A DNA stretch of 64,000 bases from Candidatus Gastranaerophilales bacterium (GCA_944326455.1 CALVEA010000007.1:37689-101688), one strand, 5' to 3'; positions 26,534 through 35,582 are shown, counted from the first letter of the stretch. Numbers and translations are program-made. The notes: generated by a model from the letters alone, not told the origin.

Positions 26534-27091
26534 ATGATTTCAGTAAACGATTTAAAGAATGGCTTAACACTTGAGTTGGACAATGGTCTCTGGACTGTTG
26601 TTGAGTTCTTGCACGTAAAACCTGGTAAAGGCGCAGCTTTCGTAAGAACAAAACTTAAAAATGCAGAAACCGGAAACGTTATTGAAAAAACTTTCAGAGC
26701 CGGTGAAAAAGTTGCAAAAGCTATGCTTAACCGTAAAGAAATGCAGTATTTATATAAAGAAGGTAAAGAGTTCGTTATGATGGATATGGAATCTTACGAA
26801 CAATTACAATTAACAGAAGAACAAGTTGGCGACGGTGTTAAATACCTTAAAGAAAATATGATTGTACAGGTATTAACCCACGATTCAAGAATAATCGGAG
26901 TTGATATTCCTGCACATGTTGAGCTGGAAGTTGTTGATACACCTCCTGCTGAAAAGGGTAACACTGCTCAAGGCGGCACAAAACCTGCTACATTGGAAAC
27001 CGGTGCTGTTGTTCAGGTTCCGTTCTTTGTACAAAACGGAGATGTTATAAGAGTCGATACCAGAAGCAACGAATACCTTGACAGATGCTAG
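26534..27091 (+). CDS. efp: Translation elongation factor P
   Basis: 185 residues, three OB-like domains. It relieves ribosome stalling at polyproline. The loop KPGKGAAF carries the modifiable Lys32. No epmA/epmB or earP is seen here, so the modification state is open. Its own promoter region and an AAGGAG ribosome site lie upstream. It precedes accB as in many bacteria. Confidence 0.97.
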   Translation: MISVNDLKNGLTLELDNGLWTVVEFLHVKPGKGAAFVRTKLKNAETGNVIEKTFRAGEKVAKAMLNRKEMQYLYKEGKEFVMMDMESYEQLQLTEEQVGDGVKYLKENMIVQVLTHDSRIIGVDIPAHVELEVVDTPPAEKGNTAQGGTKPATLETGAVVQVPFFVQNGDVIRVDTRSNEYLDRC

Positions 27092-27135
27092 ATTTCAGCT
27101 TTAACAGACTTGGATTCTAAAGGAGATTATTAAGT

Positions 27136-27594
27136 ATGAAATTTGAAACAGATTATATAGAAAAATTAGCTAAAATTATTACTGATAATGAACTCACAGA
27201 GATTTCTCTTGAGGACGGCGAACAGGCAATCACAATCAGAAAAGATTTACCGGAAGTAATGATGTCTGCAGCACCTGCTGCAATGCCTGCTTCGTCAGCA
27301 GCACCGGCAGCAGCTCCGGTACAAGCGGCTGCAGCGGCATCGGAAGCTCCGGCACCAAAGGGTAAAGCTATAACTTCACCTATGGTAGGAACTTTCTATG
27401 CATCACCTTCTCCGGATGCAGAGCCGTTTGTTGAAGTCGGTAAAACAATTTCTGAAGGTGACGTTGTTTGTATTATTGAAGCAATGAAGCTTATGAACGA
27501 AATTAAATCGGAACATTCCGGCAAGGTTGTTCAAATATGCGTTAAAAACGGCGACCCGATTGAGTATGGTCAAGTTTTGATGTATGTAGAATAA
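27136..27594 (+). CDS. accB: Biotin carboxyl carrier protein of acetyl-CoA carboxylase
   Basis: 152 residues. An N-terminal helical region is followed by an Ala/Pro-rich linker (about 44-76) and the biotinyl domain with biotin Lys118 in EAMKLMNE. It carries CO2 between AccC and AccA/D in fatty-acid initiation. It is adjacent to efp and accC, a common order. accA and accD are not in this window. Confidence 0.97.
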   Translation: MKFETDYIEKLAKIITDNELTEISLEDGEQAITIRKDLPEVMMSAAPAAMPASSAAPAAAPVQAAAAASEAPAPKGKAITSPMVGTFYASPSPDAEPFVEVGKTISEGDVVCIIEAMKLMNEIKSEHSGKVVQICVKNGDPIEYGQVLMYVE

Positions 27595-27615
27595 AGGAAG
27601 TAGTGAACAGTGGAT

Positions 27616-27650
27616 AGTGAATAGAATTAAATTTCTATTCACTGTTGTTT
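27616..27650 (+). terminator. AT-rich hairpin between accB and accC
   Basis: AGTGAATAGAA (27616-27626) pairs perfectly with TTCTATTCACT (27633-27643), followed by GTTGTTTTT. It may attenuate or terminate partially, lowering accC relative to accB. The arm is similar to the GTGAATAG octamer units. Confidence 0.6.
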
Positions 27651-27665
27651 TTAAGGGAATTAAAT

Positions 27666-29027
27666 ATGTTTAACAAAGTTTTAATAGCAAACAGAGGCGA
27701 GATTGCAGTCAGAGTAATAAGAGCTTGCAGAGAGCTTGGAATTCCGACGGTTGCAATATATTCACAGGCAGATGCGACATCTTTGCACGTAAGGCTTGCG
27801 ACAGATGCGTATTGTATCGGACCTGCTCCGAGTTCTGAGAGCTACTTAAATATTCCTGCGATAATTTCTGCTGCATTAATGACCGGGGCAGATGCAATTC
27901 ATCCTGGCTACGGATTTATGTCTGAAAGGGCGGATTTTGTTGATATTTGTACAAAACATGGTATAAAATTTATCGGACCTTCTGCCGAAGCTATGCGCAA
28001 AATGGGCGATAAAGCTACAGCAAGAAGAACAATGATAGAAAATGATGTTCCTGTAACACCGGGAACCGGGATTTTAAATTCTGTTGAAGAAGCAAAAGAA
28101 TTTGCGCATAAGGCAGGATATCCTATTATCTTAAAAGCAACAGCAGGCGGCGGTGGAAAGGGTATGAGAATCGTCCGCAGTGACGATGAGCTTGCCGTAA
28201 ATATGGAATTATGCCAGCAAGAGGCAGAAAAATTCTTCGGTAATCCGGGAGTTTATGCGGAAAAATTCCTTGAAAATCCTAGACATATTGAGGTTCAGAT
28301 ATTAGGGGATTCTTTCGGAAACGTAATCCACTTGGGAGAAAGAGATTGTTCAATTCAAAGACGTCATCAGAAGTTATTGGAGGAAGCTCCTTCTCCTGCA
28401 ATTGATGCCAAGACCCGTGAAGCAATGGGTGCTGCGGCTGTAAGAGCAGCTAAAGCAATCGGATATGAAGGCGCCGGAACTTGTGAGTTTTTGCTTGACC
28501 ATGACGGAAAATGGTACTTTATGGAAATGAATACAAGGGTTCAGGTTGAGCATTGTGTTACTGAAATGATTTCTCAGATAGATATTGTAAGAGAACAGAT
28601 ACTTGTTGCTTCCGGTAAAAAACTCGGATATGAGCAAAAAGATGTTCTTTTAAGAGGTCATGCTATTGAATGTCGTATAAATGCGGAAGATCCTGATAAC
28701 GGGTTTATGCCTTGTCCGGGTAAGATTGACGGATATTTTGCACCGGGCGGTTTCGGAATCAGGGTTGATTCACATGTTTATCCGGGGTATTCAATTCCGC
28801 CGTATTATGATTCTATGATTGGAAAACTTATTTGCTGGGGCGAAAACAGAAACGAAGCCAGAAGGAGAATGTATCAAGCTTTGAAAGAATATGTTGTTAC
28901 AGGGATTAAGACAACAATTCCATTCCACCAGCAGATTGTTGAAGATGAAGTCTTTATGAGCGGTAATTTTAATACCGGGTTTATTGAAGACTATTACAAA
29001 CGTAAAGGAATAGAACAGGATAAATAA
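27666..29027 (+). CDS. accC: Biotin carboxylase subunit of acetyl-CoA carboxylase
   Basis: 453 residues. An ATP-grasp enzyme that carboxylates biotin on AccB. MFNKVLIANRGEIAVRVIRACRE is the canonical start. The ATP-grasp glycine loop GGGGKGMR and EMNTRVQVEH are present. I choose the ATG at 27666 with AAGGGA upstream, not the TTG at 27645, which falls within the hairpin region. Confidence 0.97.
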   Translation: MFNKVLIANRGEIAVRVIRACRELGIPTVAIYSQADATSLHVRLATDAYCIGPAPSSESYLNIPAIISAALMTGADAIHPGYGFMSERADFVDICTKHGIKFIGPSAEAMRKMGDKATARRTMIENDVPVTPGTGILNSVEEAKEFAHKAGYPIILKATAGGGGKGMRIVRSDDELAVNMELCQQEAEKFFGNPGVYAEKFLENPRHIEVQILGDSFGNVIHLGERDCSIQRRHQKLLEEAPSPAIDAKTREAMGAAAVRAAKAIGYEGAGTCEFLLDHDGKWYFMEMNTRVQVEHCVTEMISQIDIVREQILVASGKKLGYEQKDVLLRGHAIECRINAEDPDNGFMPCPGKIDGYFAPGGFGIRVDSHVYPGYSIPPYYDSMIGKLICWGENRNEARRRMYQALKEYVVTGIKTTIPFHQQIVEDEVFMSGNFNTGFIEDYYKRKGIEQDK

Positions 29028-29049
29028 TTTTTCAGCCCGGGTTACATAA

Positions 29050-29121
29050 GCGGATGTAATTCAGTGGTAGAATGCAACCTTCCCAAGGTTGACGTCGCGA
29101 GTTCGAGTCTCGTCGTCCGCT
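29050..29121 (+). tRNA. tRNA-Gly, anticodon CCC
   Basis: The cloverleaf is complete. Acceptor arm GCGGATG/CGTCCGC has one G-U pair. The anticodon stem is CAACC/GGTTG with loop TTCCCAA, so the anticodon is CCC, reading GGG. The T-arm has GTTCGAGTC. Discriminator T; CCA is not encoded. A strong terminator follows. Confidence 0.93.
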
Positions 29122-29158
29122 AATAAAAACACTCATCTAATGATGAGTGTTTTTATTA
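29121..29158. terminator. Bidirectional terminator after tRNA-Gly
   Basis: A perfect 17-bp palindrome with loop TAAT, a GC-containing core (ACTCATC/GATGAGT) and an outer T5ATTA tail. Confidence 0.9.
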
Positions 29159-29173
29159 GATAGTAGATAGATA

Positions 29174-29274
29174 GTAGGGTAGACTTTAGTCTACCCTACC
29201 ACTGCCACTTAAATAATATAAATGGTAGACTAAAGTCTACCCTACTACTTTAGTCTACCCTACCACTAAATTTT
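29174..29274. repeat. Palindromic AGTCTACCCTAC repeats
   Basis: A perfect palindrome of 12-bp arms (GTAGGGTAGACT, then tt, then its complement) fills 29174-29199. Two further copies of AGTCTACCCTAC and one of GGTAGACT follow to about 29274. It lies between the tRNA terminator and the next gene. Confidence 0.85.
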
Positions 29275-29319
29275 CAATATACAAATAGCAATTATTTTAT
29301 TTAGCTGTATTATATAAAT

Positions 29320-29817
29320 ATGCAAAATATCACATTCAGAGGAATAAATTCACTATATACCGGCAAAAAAGCCTACTCTCAAATAGGTTCCTATGTAACT
29401 TCAAAAGGAATTACAAAGACCGGACCAAAAAATTATGAAGAACTAATTGTTAAATGCCGGTTAACAAATGACGAGGCGGGCAATCATTTGAGTGATTTTG
29501 AGAATGCTCTGTCAAAGAGTTGTTCTAGCTACCAAGCAAGAACGATTCTGCAAAATTTTACCAATTGTTTGTCTTTAGGTGTAAAACGCTGCACTGTTCA
29601 AGATAATATTGGAAATATCTCAAATTCTAATTTCACACTGAACGGAACAAATATAATGCCGAATAGCAGACAGATTCTGCCATTATTCACATATCTTGCA
29701 AAGTTCACGAGGGAACTTGCTAAACAGCCTGAAATATCGGCAAGCAGAAAAGAACTGCTGCAAAAAGCAAACCTCTCTATTCACGAAGAAGCCGTCAGAT
29801 TTATTGAGAATATGTAA
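29320..29817 (+). CDS. Hypothetical 165-residue protein with ITFRG N-terminal motif
   Basis: No family recognised. Soluble, with the N-terminal pattern MQNITFRGIN similar to other orphans here, three cysteines and a helical C-terminus (RKELLQKANLSIHEEAVRF). TATTAT (29308-29313) ends 6 nt before the ATG and there is no ribosome site, so the mRNA may be leaderless. Codon use looks like that of its neighbours. Confidence 0.65.
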   Translation: MQNITFRGINSLYTGKKAYSQIGSYVTSKGITKTGPKNYEELIVKCRLTNDEAGNHLSDFENALSKSCSSYQARTILQNFTNCLSLGVKRCTVQDNIGNISNSNFTLNGTNIMPNSRQILPLFTYLAKFTRELAKQPEISASRKELLQKANLSIHEEAVRFIENM

Positions 29818-29830
29818 TTACTTTCTTTGT

Positions 29831-29859
29831 TTGCATTTTATCCCAACCGGATATATGAT
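29831..29859 (+). promoter_or_regulatory. Promoter with transcription start at the ATG
   Basis: TTGCAT (29831-29836), 17 bp, TATGAT (29854-29859). The ATG at 29867 lies where transcription is expected to begin. Confidence 0.65.
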
Positions 29860-29866
29860 ATAAGTT

Positions 29867-30685
29867 ATGAATACCCGGCAGAATATACCGCAAAGAATTT
29901 TTACTTTTTGGGAACCTGCAGACAAAATGCCTGCATATATCAGATTGTGTATTAATAGCTGGAAAAAAGTTTTACCCGAATACGAAATTATAATTCTTGA
30001 TTATTCTAACTTAAATCAATGGTTAGACAATTGTTATGATGAAATATTATATAAAGAATTTTCTTTGGCTAAGCAAGCAGATGCAATTAGGTGTGCTGTT
30101 TTAAGTCGGCATGGAGGAATTTGGCTTGATGCGGATACAGTTCTCTTATCGGATAAAGTTCGAGACATTTTTAACACCTCAGCGGAATTTTCACTTATCA
30201 ACAAACATTTAGCGTTTGTTGCTGCCAAACCGGATGCAAAAATTTTAAGATTATGGGAAAAAAGAATAAAAACAAAACTAAATTTATACAAAAAATTTAG
30301 AAAATCTTTTGTTTATTACTTTATATATCTTATTAAAACTCCATTTGCAAAACGTATGACTTCTTGGGACTTTTTAGGGAATTCTATAATAAATAAAATT
30401 CTAAAAAAACGTAATAGCACCGAGCTTCAATCAATTAAAGCTGACGAGCTAAAAGCATTACCCGAGGTTTTGTGGCAGAAAATGAATGGTTCAAAACTAA
30501 AAAAAGATGAACTTTACAGAAAATTCTATTTTGAGCAAAACTATTATGACTTTGTAAAAGAACAAAATCCGATATTGATTTTATTTCATAACAGCTGGAC
30601 TCCCGAAAGATACAAACATTTGGAAAAAGAAGAATTTTTAAGAGCAGACAATACAATTTCTAATATTCTAAAAGTGTTTCAATAA
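29867..30685 (+). CDS. Glycosyltransferase with DXD sugar-binding region (GT32/capsular type)
   Basis: 272 residues. IPQRIFTFWEPADKMP at the N-terminus, AKQADAIRCAVLSRHGGIWLDADTVLLSD with the metal-binding D-A-D, and a late HNSWTPERYKHL match Och1/mannosyltransferase-like capsular enzymes. It stands alone here, not in the 17-22 kb glycan operon. Predicted leaderless. Confidence 0.85.
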   Translation: MNTRQNIPQRIFTFWEPADKMPAYIRLCINSWKKVLPEYEIIILDYSNLNQWLDNCYDEILYKEFSLAKQADAIRCAVLSRHGGIWLDADTVLLSDKVRDIFNTSAEFSLINKHLAFVAAKPDAKILRLWEKRIKTKLNLYKKFRKSFVYYFIYLIKTPFAKRMTSWDFLGNSIINKILKKRNSTELQSIKADELKALPEVLWQKMNGSKLKKDELYRKFYFEQNYYDFVKEQNPILILFHNSWTPERYKHLEKEEFLRADNTISNILKVFQ

Positions 30686-30765
30686 AGCATAACATTACAG
30701 GAAATTTTTTGAAAAATTTTTGTGGAACCATATCAAAAAAAATTTACATTCTTAATATTATAAAA

Positions 30766-30774
30766 TGCTATAAT
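30766..30774 (+). promoter_or_regulatory. Extended -10 promoter
   Basis: TGcTATAAT at 30766-30774 with no good -35. The ATG at 30781 is 7 nt after the box. Confidence 0.6.
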
Positions 30775-30780
30775 AAAGTT

Positions 30781-31209
30781 ATGAATAAGTTTGTATTATT
30801 AATTTTAGCAGTCATTTTTTTACTTCCGGTTCAAGCGGAAGAGCAGGATTACGGTTTTACAATCCCTGAATGGAAAGATTTTGCGCCATCTGCGTACGTT
30901 GATGTGGAAGAACCAAAGGGTTTAGGCAAACTCAATGAAATCGCTTCTTACTGGTATAAAAGAAAAACCGAATTTGAAGCCGGAATTGAGGAATGCAAAG
31001 CGCTTGAAACAAATGACGACAGATTTAATTGTTATGATAGACTAAAAATCAAACAATACAAAGAAAATAGTGATTATAATGCCAGGATGGAAGCCCAGCA
31101 AAGAGCCGGCTCCAATATCAGGGAAATGAACAGCATGCAGGATAATATGCTCCCGATTAATAATTATATTAACAGCTTTACCCGTTTTCAGCCTAACGAA
31201 ATCAGATAA
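30781..31209 (+). CDS. Hypothetical secreted protein, 142 residues
   Basis: Signal peptide MNKFVLLILAVIFLLPVQA, then a mature, charged, tyrosine-rich protein (ASYWYKRKTEFEAGIEECK). Two cysteines (ECKALETNDDRFNCYDRL) could form a disulphide. The open frame extends to 30709 but the extended -10 box lies inside that extension, so the ATG at 30781 is the start. It is followed by coaBC. Family unknown. Confidence 0.7.
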   Translation: MNKFVLLILAVIFLLPVQAEEQDYGFTIPEWKDFAPSAYVDVEEPKGLGKLNEIASYWYKRKTEFEAGIEECKALETNDDRFNCYDRLKIKQYKENSDYNARMEAQQRAGSNIREMNSMQDNMLPINNYINSFTRFQPNEIR

Positions 31210-31223
31210 GCACCGGAGGTGTT

Positions 31224-32399
31224 ATGTTAGAAAACAAAAATATACTAATCGGGATTACGGGCGGAATTGCTGCATACAAAATCTGTACCCTTATAAGGCT
31301 TTATAAAAAATCGGGTGCTAATGTCAGAGTCGTTCTTACTCCTAATGCGCTGAATTTTGTAACTAAACTTACACTACAAACTTTGAGCAATAATGAGGTT
31401 TATGTAGATAATTTTGATGTGGATAATTTTAAACCCGAACACATTTCTTTATGTGACGAAGCAGATATTTTTGTAATTGCCCCTGCTACGGCAAACACTA
31501 TTTCAAAAATAGCAAACGGGATTTGTGATAATCTTTTAACAACAACAGCCTGCGCATTTAATAAACCGATTCTTCTTGCTCCTGCAATGAATACTGATAT
31601 GTGGAAGAATACTTTCATACAGCAAAATCTGGAAAAACTTAAAAATGCAGGATATCATACTGTTAACCCGGGAACCGGATTTCTTGCCTGCGGAACTACT
31701 GGCGAAGGAAGAATGGCAGAAGTCGAAGATATCTACGATTCAACCGTGAAAATTTTTAGCCAAAAACAAATTCTTAAAGGAAAAAAGATTCTTATAACGG
31801 CAGGCGGAACAAAAGAAATGATAGACCCTGTAAGATATATTTCCAATTGTTCTTCCGGAAAAATGGGACTTGCGCTTGCTGACTGTGCTTATAATATGGG
31901 AGCGGAAGTTACTCTTGTTTCTACATTTAAAGCAAATAAGCCGTACAAAAATATTGTAACAGAATCCGCAATCGAGATGGAAAAAGCAGTAAAAGAAAAC
32001 ATTGTTAACCAGGATTGTGTAATTATGGCAGCGGCAGTCGCAGATTACAGGGTTAAAGAGCCTGCAAAAGAGAAGATGAAAAAGGGTGAAAAAGATTCAC
32101 TAACCCTTGAATTGGTTAAGAACCCTGATATATTGCAGGGAATCTCAGGCAAAGGGGTTTTAGCAGTAGGATTTTGCGCGGAAAGCGAAAACCTGATTGA
32201 AAATGCTAAAGAAAAGATTCAAAAAAAAGGCTGCGATTATCTTGTAGCAAACGATATTTCAAGAAAAGATATCGGATTTTCAAGCGATATGAATGAGGTC
32301 TATATTCTGGATAAAAAACTCAATATTACACATTTTGAAAGAGATACAAAACAAAATATCGCCCAAAAGATTCTGGAGAAAGTTTTTGAACAAGTATGA
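31224..32399 (+). CDS. coaBC: Bifunctional phosphopantothenoylcysteine synthetase/decarboxylase
   Basis: 391 residues, steps 2 and 3 of coenzyme A synthesis from 4'-phosphopantothenate. The CoaC part (1 to ~185) has GITGGIAAYK, PAMNTDMW and CGTTGEGRMAE with its reactive Cys. The CoaB part has ITAGGTKEMIDPVRYISN and AAAVADYR. GGAGGTG precedes the ATG. The next gene starts inside its 3' end. Confidence 0.96.
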   Translation: MLENKNILIGITGGIAAYKICTLIRLYKKSGANVRVVLTPNALNFVTKLTLQTLSNNEVYVDNFDVDNFKPEHISLCDEADIFVIAPATANTISKIANGICDNLLTTTACAFNKPILLAPAMNTDMWKNTFIQQNLEKLKNAGYHTVNPGTGFLACGTTGEGRMAEVEDIYDSTVKIFSQKQILKGKKILITAGGTKEMIDPVRYISNCSSGKMGLALADCAYNMGAEVTLVSTFKANKPYKNIVTESAIEMEKAVKENIVNQDCVIMAAAVADYRVKEPAKEKMKKGEKDSLTLELVKNPDILQGISGKGVLAVGFCAESENLIENAKEKIQKKGCDYLVANDISRKDIGFSSDMNEVYILDKKLNITHFERDTKQNIAQKILEKVFEQV

Positions 32400-33051
32400 A
32401 ATTACAAAAAGAATAGAAGATTTTGCTCCTCTTGATACTCAGGAGAGCTGGGACACCAGCGGCTGGATTGTTGATTTAGATAATCCCGAAATTAATAAAG
32501 TTATGTTTGCCCTAACAATAACAAAGGATGTTTTTCATCAGGCGCTAAAATCGGGATGCGATATAATAATTTCCCACCACCCTTTATTTGAAGTGCCTCT
32601 GGAGTATAAAAAAATTAATATGTACTGCGCCCATACAAATTTAGATAAGGCAAAAGGCGGCACAACAGATTTAATACTGGAAAAACTTGGATTTAAAGGG
32701 TATAAATACGGTGATTTTGTCCGGATAGTTGATTTTGATACCCCTATAAGCATAGATGAATTAAGAGAGAAACTCTTAAAAATTTCACCTAATCTAAGGT
32801 ATGTAAACAACACCGGCGCAAAAACCGTCCGTAGTGCCGGTTTTTGCGCCGGCTCCGGAAGCGAGTTTATAGAAAGCACCCCTTGTGATGCTTTTATAAC
32901 AGGGGATTTAAAATATCATACCGTATGTGAAACAGATAAAGTTGTTTTTGATATCGGGCATTTTGAGGGTGAAATTTTTGCACGGGAACTTTTAATGCAA
33001 CTTTGCGGGACAGAAGGAGTTTTTGCTGATGAAAAAAGTCCTTTTATTTAG
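32386..33051 (+). CDS. Nif3-like dinuclear metal-centre protein
   Basis: 221 residues of the Nif3/YbgI/DUF34 family. SWDTSGWIVD near the N-terminus, metal ligands ISHHPLF and HTNLD, and the C-terminal GDLKYHT and DIGHFEGE are conserved positions. Biochemical role unsettled; members have been linked to GTP cyclohydrolase-type or metal-chaperone activity. Start chosen at TTG 32386 because GGAG lies 7 nt upstream. It overlaps coaBC by 14 nt, and the longer frame from 32293 would lie wholly inside coaBC. Confidence 0.85.
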   Translation: MNKYEITKRIEDFAPLDTQESWDTSGWIVDLDNPEINKVMFALTITKDVFHQALKSGCDIIISHHPLFEVPLEYKKINMYCAHTNLDKAKGGTTDLILEKLGFKGYKYGDFVRIVDFDTPISIDELREKLLKISPNLRYVNNTGAKTVRSAGFCAGSGSEFIESTPCDAFITGDLKYHTVCETDKVVFDIGHFEGEIFARELLMQLCGTEGVFADEKSPFI

Positions 33052-33577
33052 TTTTTTGCTCCTTTCTACATTGAGTGTAATGGCTTATGAGACAGTCATT
33101 ATAAAATATCCTTCGGAAGAATTATGGCAAAAAGCTTATTATAGAAAAATCGGGAATGAAGCTATTTTGCAATATGTTCCAAACGGACAGTCACACCAAA
33201 ACTGGACTCGTTCAATAATTGTACACGCATATAAATTTGCAGAATATCCGGTCGGAGTATTTATGTCAAATAATCTTGCAAAAATGCAAAAAGCCAATCC
33301 AAGCGGAAAATATAAATATTTGAGAGTAAAAGACAATGACATTATTGCAGGAAGGTGTACGGAAGATTATAACGGAATCCAAGCACAGTGTGAGTTTTTT
33401 AGGGCAACCCGAGCACATGAAGGAATTATCAGCCTGCATTATATAAACAGAGACAAAAAAGATTTTATGCACGAGTATAACAAATGGTATGATATTATAC
33501 GGAAAGCTAAATATTATAACAGTTATTATCGTGATGAAAGAATCTTGGATAAAGCAGAGTTTTTTGAACTCTGGTAG
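33029..33577 (+). CDS. Hypothetical secreted protein, 182 residues
   Basis: Signal peptide MKKVLLFSFLLLSTLSVMA with cleavage before YET. The mature part is basic and tyrosine-rich, with two cysteines about 16 residues apart (GRCTEDYNGIQAQCEF). AAGGAG at 33014-33019 serves the ATG at 33029, inside the end of the Nif3 gene, so the two are coupled. No family recognised. Confidence 0.72.
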   Translation: MKKVLLFSFLLLSTLSVMAYETVIIKYPSEELWQKAYYRKIGNEAILQYVPNGQSHQNWTRSIIVHAYKFAEYPVGVFMSNNLAKMQKANPSGKYKYLRVKDNDIIAGRCTEDYNGIQAQCEFFRATRAHEGIISLHYINRDKKDFMHEYNKWYDIIRKAKYYNSYYRDERILDKAEFFELW

Positions 33578-33579
33578 AT

Positions 33580-34365
33580 TTAGTTTTCAACAAACAGATT
33601 CATAAATTCAATATCATCATAGTCTATATAAGCCGTCTGCATTAAATTTCTGCCTGTCTTAATAGTAACTTCATTAGCTTGATTTTTTCTGATAAGATTG
33701 GGCGGAATTTTAATTCTTTGTCCGTCTCCGTTTATTTGTATCTCAGAAATTTTATTTCCGTTAAAATAAACTTCCGGAGGTGAAGCAAAAGCATTTACTA
33801 TTTGGTTTTGTCCGATAGAACGCGCCATCTGGGTATCAATACCAATAATAGAACCGATAACTAAATAAATCGGTTGATTGAACTTAACATTTTTTATCTG
33901 AAATCTTTTTGTATAAAAAGGTCCTATGCTTTCCATCCTGAACTCTCCGGCATTAGCCGAAAGGTCTGAATAGTTATTATCTCCAAGATGATACATATTG
34001 TTATCAAGCACCATAGCATTTCCGTTAGATTTTTCAATTCCTATTACAATAGGAGCAGAAACAGTCTGGTCTGTTACGGTGACTGTAAAAGGTTTGTAAT
34101 TCTTTTTCTCTACAGACATTATGCTCGTGCCGTTAATATGAGTGTCGAGTTCAAAATAGCCTTCTTTATCTGTCATTGTTTGATATCTTTCTTTAGGAAG
34201 AGTAATTTTAGCTCCGTCCACTCCGGCACCTGTAGTTTTATCAACAATTCTGCTTGAATTTCCTTTTCCCTGTGCGCTTACACCCCCTTCAAATGTTGCC
34301 GCGGCTTGTGAAGAAAGTGTTGTTAAAAATATTAAAATAATTGTTATACTGAATACTTTTTTCAT
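33580..34365 (-). CDS. Secreted protein with carboxypeptidase-regulatory-like domain
   Basis: 261 residues. Signal peptide MKKVFSITIILIFLTTLSSQA is followed by a beta-sandwich resembling CarboxypepD_reg/transthyretin-like repeats (about 38-110: VDKTTGAGVDGAKITLP, TDKEGYFELDT, VEKKNYKPFTVTV). A second all-beta region of unknown type follows (NGNKISEIQINGDGQRIKIP). Probably periplasmic or surface-exposed, possibly carbohydrate-binding. It is convergent with the preceding gene, 2 bp apart. Confidence 0.7.
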   Translation of the reverse strand: MKKVFSITIILIFLTTLSSQAAATFEGGVSAQGKGNSSRIVDKTTGAGVDGAKITLPKERYQTMTDKEGYFELDTHINGTSIMSVEKKNYKPFTVTVTDQTVSAPIVIGIEKSNGNAMVLDNNMYHLGDNNYSDLSANAGEFRMESIGPFYTKRFQIKNVKFNQPIYLVIGSIIGIDTQMARSIGQNQIVNAFASPPEVYFNGNKISEIQINGDGQRIKIPPNLIRKNQANEVTIKTGRNLMQTAYIDYDDIEFMNLFVEN

Positions 34366-34508
34366 ACAATAATTATTTTTCTTTCATTAAAAAATAAGTA
34401 TCACTCATATTCTTTTTATAAGGATAATTTTCTAAAAGTAAAAATAATATTTTTTATTTGTATTTTTATTATTTTTTTGTTTTAATTGGTTTATTGACAG
34501 TTAAATAT

Positions 34509-34592
34509 GCCGATGTGATGGAATTGGTAGACGTGCCAGACTCAAAATCTGGTGTAGGCAACTACGTGCCGGTTCGACCCCGGCCATCGGCA
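34509..34592 (+). tRNA. tRNA-Leu, anticodon CAA
   Basis: Class II tRNA with perfect acceptor stem GCCGATG/CATCGGC. The anticodon stem is CCAGA/TCTGG with loop CTCAAAA, so the anticodon is CAA, reading UUG. It has a variable arm and T-loop GTTCGACC. Discriminator A; CCA not encoded. Its last 15 bases recur at 34755-34769. Confidence 0.94.
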
Positions 34593-34628
34593 AATAAAAA
34601 ATACCTGAATTTCAGGTATTTTTTATTT
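34592..34628. terminator. Terminator after tRNA-Leu
   Basis: An 18-bp palindrome centred at 34610 with core TACCTGAA/TTCAGGTA and a T6 tail. It recurs as part of a 121-bp repeat at 34943. Confidence 0.88.
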
Positions 34629-35217
34629 GCTATATGCAGGAGTCTAACCCTTTTCGGTTCGAGCGCGAACGAGCGGAGGCTGGAGTGCTTTTGCGTAGTG
34701 ATGAAATCACTGAAGCAAAACACGGAATTGCCGTTCAACGCGAGTGAGCAAGAGCCCCGGCCATCGGCATTTACTTTTTGGGGTAAATATTTTTAAGGGA
34801 AATTTTACTAGCCAAAATGGAAGTAAAAATAAAAACTAAAAAGAAAAAGTAAACAAAAAGAAAAGAAAACTTAAACGGCAGACAGAATATAACTCCAAGT
34901 TTATCTCAACTTTTCAAGTCTGCCTTAAAGTATAACTACTAGATACCTGAATTTCAGGTATTTTTTATTTGCTATATGCAGGAGTCTAACCCTTTTCGGT
35001 TCGAGCGCGAACGAGCGGAGGCTGGAGTGCTTTTACGAAGTGATGAAATCACTGAAGCAAAACTCGTTAAAGCAGTATTTTCAAGCATTTTAATAGAAAA
35101 CTATACAGAAAAATAGCGTATCCCCTAAATTACCCCGTTGATATTTAAAATATTTCGGTTATATTATTACTTGGGAAAACAAATTCCCGCTGTATACAAT
35201 TGCCGAAAATAAATATT
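34593..35217. repeat. Region downstream of tRNA-Leu with duplicated tail
   Basis: It contains a 121-bp direct repeat (34601-34721 and 34943-35063, about two mismatches) that includes the terminator hairpin. It also contains a 15-bp copy of the tRNA 3' end, CCCCGGCCATCGGCA, at 34755-34769. No convincing gene; the open frame that runs through the tRNA is an artefact. At the right end TTGGGA (35171-35176) and TACAAT (35195-35200), 18 bp apart, are a possible promoter for the next gene. Confidence 0.85.
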
Positions 35218-35478
35218 ATGAGAATACATTCCGTAAATTACATTACATCAGGGCATGCTTTCCGTGCGCAGAAACAAGAACATACACCGCCGCTTGAAAA
35301 CGGTTTAAAAACTGCCGGTGCATGGTTTGGTTTTGGTGTAGCTTTAGATTTAATTTCAAGAAATGTGTGTTTTTCTAAATCTCCAATGAAAAATTCTATT
35401 GCAATAAATAGTATAATAGCATCCACTGCAGGCGCTGCTTCTTCATTAAGCTCTGTCAAAAAAAATAAAAATGTTTAA
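35218..35478 (+). CDS. Small hypothetical protein, possibly membrane-associated
   Basis: 86 residues with two weakly hydrophobic stretches (TAGAWFGFGVALDLI and AINSIIASTAGAASSL). I place the start at the ATG at 35218 because the earlier TTG at 35200 overlaps the -10 box. The N-terminus contains HAFRAQ, a weak echo of the I-x-F-R motif in other orphans. Function unknown. Confidence 0.55.
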   Translation: MRIHSVNYITSGHAFRAQKQEHTPPLENGLKTAGAWFGFGVALDLISRNVCFSKSPMKNSIAINSIIASTAGAASSLSSVKKNKNV

Positions 35479-35529
35479 TTCCTTTTTGTGCTAAACTATT
35501 CCATGTAGTAGTTTAGGGGATCCGCCCTG

Positions 35530-35582
35530 GGATAAATATTTTGCCGATAGATGTGACTAAAGGCGCTTGGAAGTATTTATCC
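35530..35582 (+). promoter_or_regulatory. Hairpin in the thrS leader
   Basis: GGATAAATA (35530-35538) pairs with TATTTATCC (35574-35582), extended by A-T and G-U pairs, around a ~30-nt loop that contains GCC...GGC. It ends 19 nt before the thrS ATG. It might be an autogenous operator, as known for E. coli thrS, but no T-box motif is visible. Confidence 0.45.

Noticed and set aside
32293..32385. Longer N-terminus of the Nif3-like gene
   Set aside because: It is fully inside coaBC, and GGAG serves the TTG at 32386, which gives the family's usual start.
34458..34796. Open frame of 112 residues on the plus strand
   Set aside because: It runs straight through tRNA-Leu and its terminator, so it is an artefact of a long stop-free stretch.
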